In this document: in pieces, positions 59,064 to 64,000 of the stretch | How the letters are laid out: each line of letters begins with the position of its first letter | How positions within the stretch are numbered: the first letter of the stretch is position 1 | DNA from: VEQN01 sp036405975 | GTDB taxonomy: Bacteria; Patescibacteriota; Minisyncoccia; Phycocordibacterales; CAIZLB01 | Direction of reading: 5' to 3' | DNA: 64,000 nucleotides | Assembly: GCA_036405975.1 (NCBI GenBank) | Contig: DASWWM010000034.1 | Coordinates: 21,406-85,405 of the forward strand | Notes under the pieces: generated by a model | The model's database searches: none | The model's input: the letters and a program-made list of their open reading frames with translations, nothing else | What the model was told of the DNA's origin: nothing | Translations under genes and position numbers: made by a program

Positions 59064-59611
59064 TTGTCTTTTATGTCCTTTATTTAGGCCGCAAAGACTC
59101 TTTCCTGCTACCCTTGAAACCTTGACTTCAAATTGACTTGGAGTCCTAATTTAGCTAATATATCGAGATATAGCCATTTCGGTGCATTTTGTAATAAATA
59201 CAGATTTGCAGCGTCATGGTATATGCCGAAGGGAATGGCCACGGCCAGACCCTATCCAGATTTCCAGCACATCCTGCAAGGAACATTGAAAATCGCATAT
59301 CTCAAGTTCTCACGATCTTATGCAAATTAAGATCCTGGAATTCAGCGGCCTGCAAAACAGGCAATTGAAAACCAGATTCGGTCACCCTACTATTAGTCAG
59401 GGTCGGCTGACTCTGACGGGCCCTTAGCGGAATTTAAGAATCAGTTCACTGAACTGTACATATATATGTATGGGGAAGGAAAGGATGCTGGAGTTTCTCT
59501 ACGGGTTCGCCAGGTTAGTTAACCCGAAAGGTTATGTGATCCTGCACATTATAAATTGTTTACAATTAATGCGGGCTCTCATTTGATCTTTTAATATATA
59601 TTAATCATCAC
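59064..59611 (+). other. 548-nt region without a gene, rich in small hairpins
   Basis: No coding frame with family pattern is seen. Inverted repeats include GATCTTA/TAAGATC (59313), GCCTG/CAGGC (59348), AGTCAG/CTGACT (59396), CAGTTC/GAACTG (59443), TAACC/GGTTA (59519) and a 14-nt palindrome TTAATATATATTAA just before the next gene. It may be a long structured leader of the surface protein gene at 59612, or hold one or more small RNAs. Confidence 0.45.
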
Positions 59612-61456
59612 ATGAATAAAACTTTCGCAACGGTTCTTGCCCTTGCTCTCGCTTTCTCATTCGCAGCTCCGGTTGCTAATGTAGCGTCTGCACAGGTAGT
59701 ATCGTTCAACACGAACCTTACGGTTGGTTCTCGAGGTGCTGACGTAACAGCGCTTCAGGCTTTCCTTCAGGCAAAGGGCTTCTTCCCAGCCACACAGGCT
59801 GTGACGGCGTACTTTGGTCCACTTACAAGAAGCGCGGTAGCGGCTTACCAGTCAGCTAAGGGAATCACTCCTGCAGCTGGTTACTTCGGTCCTATCACGC
59901 GAGCAGCTGTTACAGCTGATGCTGCAGGTACAACTCCAGTATCAACTGTTCCAGGTTGCGTAGCTGGCGCTCTCTTCAGCGCTACTACTGGCCAGCCTTG
60001 CACAACAACTCCAGTTTCAACTGTTCCTGGATGTGTTGCCGGAGCTGCGTACAGCTCTACAACTGGACAGCCTTGCACATCTACAACAACTCCTGTTCTT
60101 ACTGGAACTGAAGGTGTAGTAGACGTTCTCTTGGCTCCAACTCCATCAAACAACTCAAACGTTCAGACTAACGTCGACGTTCCTGTATTCGGAATCGAGT
60201 TCCGAGGAAAGATTGCTCCTGTAGCAGTCCAGACTCTTGACCTCCAGGTTTCAGTACAGTCAGGTTCATCAATGGAGAACCCTGGAACTTTGATCAATAC
60301 GATCAAGCTTTGGGACGGATCAAACGTTGTAGCAACTGTTCCTGTTAGCCTCGCAACTTTCGTTCGAGACTCTAACAACAACTACTATGTACGAATCTCT
60401 GGAATCAACAACTTCGTTGTTGCTCCTGAGACTACAAAGACACTCACTGTATCATTTAGCACAAACTACATCGATACATCACGAACTGTCTCTGTAAGCA
60501 CATACGGATCTTCTGCAGCTATCCGAACTGTTTCTGGTAACGGAATCAGCAGCTTCTACGGACTTACTGGCGCTTCAAGGACTCACATCTTCCAGAAGCC
60601 TGGTCTTTCTACAGTAACTGTTTCTGCTGCCGCAAACCCTGTTCGATCACAGAACTCTAAGCTCAGCACTTCAGTTACAACTGAAACAACTGCTCTTACG
60701 TTCAACGTGAAGTCTGAGAACTCTTCATCTAAGGTAACTACGGTTGTTGCAACTACATCTGCATCAGGTGTATCTGCTTCAAACCTCGTATTCAACCTCT
60801 ACGATGGATCTACTAAGATCGATTCAAAGACTGGAAGCACTTCAGTAACATTCTCTAACCTCAGCGTAAATGTTGACAAGGACCAGACTAAGACCCTCAC
60901 GGTCAAGGTTGAATTCCCTGCGACATCTACAGGCTCACAGGTTGCAGGAGTTTCTGTAACGTCAGTAAGCTTTGACAATGCTAACGGTTCATCTAACACA
61001 GTTTCAACAACTGTAAACGGTGCTAACCAGTACGCATACGCTCAGTCTGCTAACCTTACACTCGCAAGCACTCCAACGCTTACGGCTACTGCTAATCCAA
61101 ACGCTACATCAACGACGCTTACAGCATCATTCCGAATCAACACTATGCCACAGGGCGGTGACTTCGTATTCTCTGCTGCGTCAGGTACTGTTTCATTCTT
61201 GAACTCATCTGGAGCTTCTATCAAGGACGTTCCTGCTACGATCTCTAAGAACACAGTAACTAACATCCCTGATGGTTCATCAGAAGTTGTTGAAGTATCT
61301 GCTGTACTCAGCTCAACGGACTCAGCAGTCGTTTCAGGTGCTAACCAGTACCGAGCACGACTCGCTGGACTCCGATGGCAGGTTGGATCAAACACTGTTA
61401 CACAGACTTACGGATTCGAGGATTACATCACTAACCTCGTTACTGTAACTAAGTAA
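59612..61456 (+). CDS. Major surface protein with peptidoglycan-binding domain
   Basis: 614 residues: signal peptide (about 1-28), PG_binding_1 domain (LTVGSRGADVTALQAFLQAK, PLTRSAVAAYQSAKGI), two Cys repeats of the form PGCVAGALFSATTGQPC, then long Thr/Ser-rich beta domains. Codon use is strongly biased (CGA, CTC, AAC), as in ribosomal genes, which suggests very high expression, as for an S-layer-like protein. It shares domain plan and Cys repeats with the protein at 31812. Confidence 0.8.
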   Translation: MNKTFATVLALALAFSFAAPVANVASAQVVSFNTNLTVGSRGADVTALQAFLQAKGFFPATQAVTAYFGPLTRSAVAAYQSAKGITPAAGYFGPITRAAVTADAAGTTPVSTVPGCVAGALFSATTGQPCTTTPVSTVPGCVAGAAYSSTTGQPCTSTTTPVLTGTEGVVDVLLAPTPSNNSNVQTNVDVPVFGIEFRGKIAPVAVQTLDLQVSVQSGSSMENPGTLINTIKLWDGSNVVATVPVSLATFVRDSNNNYYVRISGINNFVVAPETTKTLTVSFSTNYIDTSRTVSVSTYGSSAAIRTVSGNGISSFYGLTGASRTHIFQKPGLSTVTVSAAANPVRSQNSKLSTSVTTETTALTFNVKSENSSSKVTTVVATTSASGVSASNLVFNLYDGSTKIDSKTGSTSVTFSNLSVNVDKDQTKTLTVKVEFPATSTGSQVAGVSVTSVSFDNANGSSNTVSTTVNGANQYAYAQSANLTLASTPTLTATANPNATSTTLTASFRINTMPQGGDFVFSAASGTVSFLNSSGASIKDVPATISKNTVTNIPDGSSEVVEVSAVLSSTDSAVVSGANQYRARLAGLRWQVGSNTVTQTYGFEDYITNLVTVTK

Positions 61457-61518
61457 TAGGATCTCTTACCGGACAGTCATTGTCGCAAGACAGTAGCTAG
61501 CCGATAGACGATACACAG

Positions 61519-61548
61519 GGCCCGCTTCGCAAGAAGCGGGCCTTTTGT
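61519..61548 (+). terminator. Terminator of the major surface protein gene
   Basis: GGCCCGCTT cgcaag AAGCGGGCC followed by TTTTG. Confidence 0.85.
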
Positions 61549-61642
61549 GTTGCCCGTTTTTTTATAACCAGTCCCTTTACGTTATGCAGAGAAAAAAGGA
61601 GGGCTAGGGCAAAAGTCGCACGGGGCATGCTACACTATATGC

Positions 61643-61750
61643 ATGTTTGATCAGACCTCATTCAAGCTCATTGTGGGATTTCTCAGCATTCTCATTGTGG
61701 GATTTCTGGTGTTCGTGGCTACCGGCCTTGCGCATACATACGTTAACTAA
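61643..61750 (+). CDS. 35-residue single-TM peptide
   Basis: The frame MFDQTSFKLIVGFLSILIVG continues as FLVFVATGLAHTYVN. Its helix comes from a tandem DNA repeat, CTCATTGTGGGATTTCT twice. An extended -10 TGCTACACT ends 6 nt before the ATG, and a terminator follows 43 nt after the stop, so it forms its own short transcription unit. Function unknown. Confidence 0.5.
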   Translation: MFDQTSFKLIVGFLSILIVGFLVFVATGLAHTYVN

Positions 61751-61793
61751 AAAGCGGAGGATTCATCGCCACTTGAGATTGCCTTAATGTCAG

Positions 61794-61826
61794 ATTGCCA
61801 TACTTGCGGGTATGGCAATTTGTTTT
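61794..61826 (+). terminator. Terminator between the 35-residue peptide and the LCAT-like gene
   Basis: ATTGCCATAC ttgcgg GTATGGCAAT followed by TTGTTTT. Confidence 0.8.
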
Positions 61827-64000
61827 ATGTTTCGTGGATCTCTGCGTCTTACCGCAACGGTCCTTCTTTCTTTGTTGGCACCCGTCTCGGTCGGCTTGGC
61901 TCACTTGCGGGCCGAAGCGGCTACGAGCATTTCCGAAACGACTCTGAGCAAGGATCAGGTTTGGAAGGCGGCCCGCGGCCCGTATGTCATCTCTGGCACC
62001 GTAGTCGTGCCCGCGGGCCGAACTCTGACCGTTGAAAAGGGAACTGTGCTTCAGTTCAGAAACGGCAATCTGGTCGTTCGCGGCGGCGTCGACTTCATGG
62101 GAGAAAGTGATCAGCCGGTCACGGTTGAAATGGATGGCAGCTCTCGTGGGATTGCTGTCGAAGGCGGAAGGGCATATCTCAACCAAGTCAGCGTATCGGG
62201 AGGCACGATCGCTCTCGATGCGTATCAGAAATCAGAGCTTGTGATATCAGACTCATTGTTCAATTCCGATTCGTCTTCCTCATACGTCGTCGTTCGAGAC
62301 GGGTCAACGGCCTCATTCGAGAAAAATCGATTCATGTCATCTGACCTGTATGGCTATATGGTTCAGGCATACGACTCCTTTGCGTCTTTTGAAGGAAATA
62401 CATTCATCGGGCAGGCAGCGTCAGCCGAAGCGGGCGAGCCGGCTAAAGGGAAAATCGGAATAGCCTTGTATTCCGGATACGGAGCATCAAACCTGGATCT
62501 CGCCGGAAATATGTACGACATATCCGGCAGCCAGTTTTCGGGTCTTAAACATGGCATAGAGTCATTTGGAAATATACATCTGTCCGTGCGCGAAAGCTCA
62601 TTTAACCGGAACGTTGGGTCCGGGCTGCTCATGCACGGCAATGCCGAAGTTTCTGTAACGGAAAATGAATTCATCGGCAACAGGGTCGGAATCGAGTCGT
62701 ACGGAGCATCGTCTACCATATCGGGCAATGCATTCGAGACGAATGTGGAGTCATCACTTATTGCGTACGGTGGAACTGTATACGCGGCTGGCAATTGGTG
62801 GAACTCCTCCGACGGTCCGTACCATCCGATTGTCAATGCTCCCGGAACGGGCGAGGTCGTGGACAGCGAGCCGTGGGTGAAGCTGTACCCTTGGATTTTT
62901 GAGAAGCCGAAAAAGATAGTCTGCTGCTCAAGCATATACTTTCTGCCTGGCCTCCAGGGAAGCCGGCTCTACAGGAGGTCATTCGGCATCGAGAACCAGC
63001 TTTGGGAACCTAACCGAAATGCCGACGTACAGAAGCTGTTCTTTGGGAATTCTGGAAGCCCCGAATATTCTGGAGTGTATTCGCGAGACATAATCCAGCG
63101 GACCAATGTGACGAATGGCATGTATGAAAAGGATATTTACAAGGGCCTGATAACCGAACTCGATGACTATGTTCGGGAAAAGAGGATCCGTGGCTGGAAG
63201 TTCCATGCATATGACTGGCGCTTCAGCCCGAAGCAGATTGTCGATGCCGGCAAGCGCACCATGCTTGAGGATTTGAGAGCGCTTGCCAAGTCATCCAAGA
63301 CCGGCAAGGTGATGGTCGTTGCCCACAGCTATGGCGGACTGGTATTCAAGGAGCTCAGCAGGGTCCTTGAGCAAGAAGGGCTGGTCGATCTGGTGGACAA
63401 GGTTGTCTTTGTCGGAGTGCCCGAGCATGGTGCCCCGAAGGCATTGGCGTCTGCGCTTCATGGAGAGGGGCAGGAGATAGGGATGGGGCTGATTCTCAAT
63501 AAGAAGACCGCACGGCAATTTAGCATGAGCATACCGGCAACGTTCTCCCTGATGCCTGACGCCGTGGAACTTGCGTCCCTCCCTGGCCCCGTCATTCGAA
63601 TGCCTGGCATGGACGTTTCGACTGCTGCCACCCTTGAATCGTTCCTTTTGCGAGACGGCCAGTATTCATCCGTGGGCTCTGTTGGATCAGATGGCGACAC
63701 TGATATTCCGTCCAGGGCAGAAGAGCGGCATCTGGACTTCTATAGAAATGAAAACGCGGAAGCCCAAGGGCTTTTTGAAAGTGCATCAGGGGCGAGCTCT
63801 ACATGGAGAGTTGCGAGCATCATAGGTACTGGCCTGCCGACCGTTGCCGGGATTCGTTACGATTCGGAATGCGATACGCTGCTCTCGAGAATCAGGAAGT
63901 TTGTCTCCTTTAAAGGAACGGCTCAGCCATGCTCGTTTTTGCGAAAGCCTATCATAAGCATGAAGGGGGACGGGGTCGTGCTCGAAGGAAACCTCGATGC
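61827..64000 (+). CDS. Secreted beta-helix protein with C-terminal LCAT-like alpha/beta hydrolase, cut by window edge
   Basis: The frame is open for 724 codons to the edge. A signal peptide (about 1-30) is followed by a right-handed beta-helix region (about 50-345; repeats such as GLLMHGNAEVSVTENEFIGN and GIESYGASSTISGNAFETN). From about residue 365 comes an alpha/beta hydrolase of the lecithin-cholesterol acyltransferase type: IYFLPGLQGSRLYRR, YDWRFSP and VVAHSYGGLVFKEL with Ser501 as the nucleophile. The Asp/His of the triad would lie near DGDTDIPSRAEERH or beyond. An acyl-lipid or surface-polymer substrate is likely but unproven. Confidence 0.75.
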   Translation, partial: MFRGSLRLTATVLLSLLAPVSVGLAHLRAEAATSISETTLSKDQVWKAARGPYVISGTVVVPAGRTLTVEKGTVLQFRNGNLVVRGGVDFMGESDQPVTVEMDGSSRGIAVEGGRAYLNQVSVSGGTIALDAYQKSELVISDSLFNSDSSSSYVVVRDGSTASFEKNRFMSSDLYGYMVQAYDSFASFEGNTFIGQAASAEAGEPAKGKIGIALYSGYGASNLDLAGNMYDISGSQFSGLKHGIESFGNIHLSVRESSFNRNVGSGLLMHGNAEVSVTENEFIGNRVGIESYGASSTISGNAFETNVESSLIAYGGTVYAAGNWWNSSDGPYHPIVNAPGTGEVVDSEPWVKLYPWIFEKPKKIVCCSSIYFLPGLQGSRLYRRSFGIENQLWEPNRNADVQKLFFGNSGSPEYSGVYSRDIIQRTNVTNGMYEKDIYKGLITELDDYVREKRIRGWKFHAYDWRFSPKQIVDAGKRTMLEDLRALAKSSKTGKVMVVAHSYGGLVFKELSRVLEQEGLVDLVDKVVFVGVPEHGAPKALASALHGEGQEIGMGLILNKKTARQFSMSIPATFSLMPDAVELASLPGPVIRMPGMDVSTAATLESFLLRDGQYSSVGSVGSDGDTDIPSRAEERHLDFYRNENAEAQGLFESASGASSTWRVASIIGTGLPTVAGIRYDSECDTLLSRIRKFVSFKGTAQPCSFLRKPIISMKGDGVVLEGNLD

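Noticed and set aside
62363..62935. 190-codon minus-strand frame
   Set aside because: Lies opposite the beta-helix part of the LCAT-like protein, whose plus frame is far longer and has clear domains.
1..64000. CRISPR arrays, insertion sequences, rRNA genes
   Set aside because: Looked for regularly spaced repeats, transposase motifs and rRNA landmarks; none found.

Overview
The window reads as a chromosomal segment of a Candidate Phyla Radiation bacterium (Patescibacteria, most likely a Parcubacteria lineage). The signs are compact mostly single-gene or short operons, a PilM/N/O type IV pilus set, secreted proteins of the 'WSxNIGW' kind and peptidoglycan-binding surface proteins typical of these genomes, a PemK/MazF toxin of the CPR type, an eukaryote-like class II glycyl-tRNA synthetase, and rplK (L11) followed directly by a terminator with no rplA (L1). 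Highly expressed genes use CGA for arginine almost exclusively (24 of 24 Arg codons in rpsT, rplS and rpsR). TGA works as a normal stop, so the altered code of Gracilibacteria/Absconditabacteria does not apply.

Layout. 1-5750: start of ruvA (cut by the edge), rpsT, small membrane proteins, a C39-like peptidase, an HD hydrolase, a deaminase and three tRNAs. 5750-11470: ruvX, a stand-alone tRNA-binding OB protein, the pil operon, tRNA-Arg, an FeS HhH-GPD-like protein, a TraX-like membrane protein and tRNA-Val. 11500-20900: RluA-family pseudouridine synthase, rplS, tRNA-Leu, tRNA-His, a NADAR/DNPH1-like pair, envelope lipid enzymes (PAP2, UppP), folD flanked by two SIMPL proteins. 20900-29740: secE-nusG-rplK, dut and dCMP deaminase, a run of secreted proteins, glyA, tmk and a double MazG-like protein. 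29800-47710: argS, ileS, glyS, metG, recO, trhO, an M16 peptidase and surface proteins. 47760-52730: a PemK toxin broken by an in-frame stop, TatD, rpsF-ssb-rpsR, a pheA-like gene behind a Phe-codon attenuator, efp. 52970-64000: NUDIX, recA, ftsK, a winged-helix protein, a large surface protein and a secreted beta-helix/LCAT-like hydrolase running off the edge.

The genes fit a small host-dependent cell: translation, DNA repair and recombination, nucleotide-pool housekeeping (dUTPase, dCMP deaminase, tmk, MazG-like, NUDIX, HD, DNPH1-like), pilus and envelope functions, with almost no biosynthesis. The exception, pheA, is also the only gene seen with a complete leader-peptide attenuator.

Strongest leads: (1) a 19-residue Phe-rich leader peptide, probably leaderless, with pause, antiterminator and terminator hairpins ahead of a divergent prephenate dehydratase; (2) an isoleucyl-tRNA synthetase with a complete histidine-phosphatase domain inserted in its catalytic region; (3) three related structured elements lying just behind tRNA genes; (4) a recurring promoter layout with the -10 box 5-7 nt from the ATG, predicting many leaderless mRNAs; (5) CGA-dominated arginine coding together with a tRNA-Arg(GCG). 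All family calls are from reading the sequence by eye; no searches or folding programs were run.
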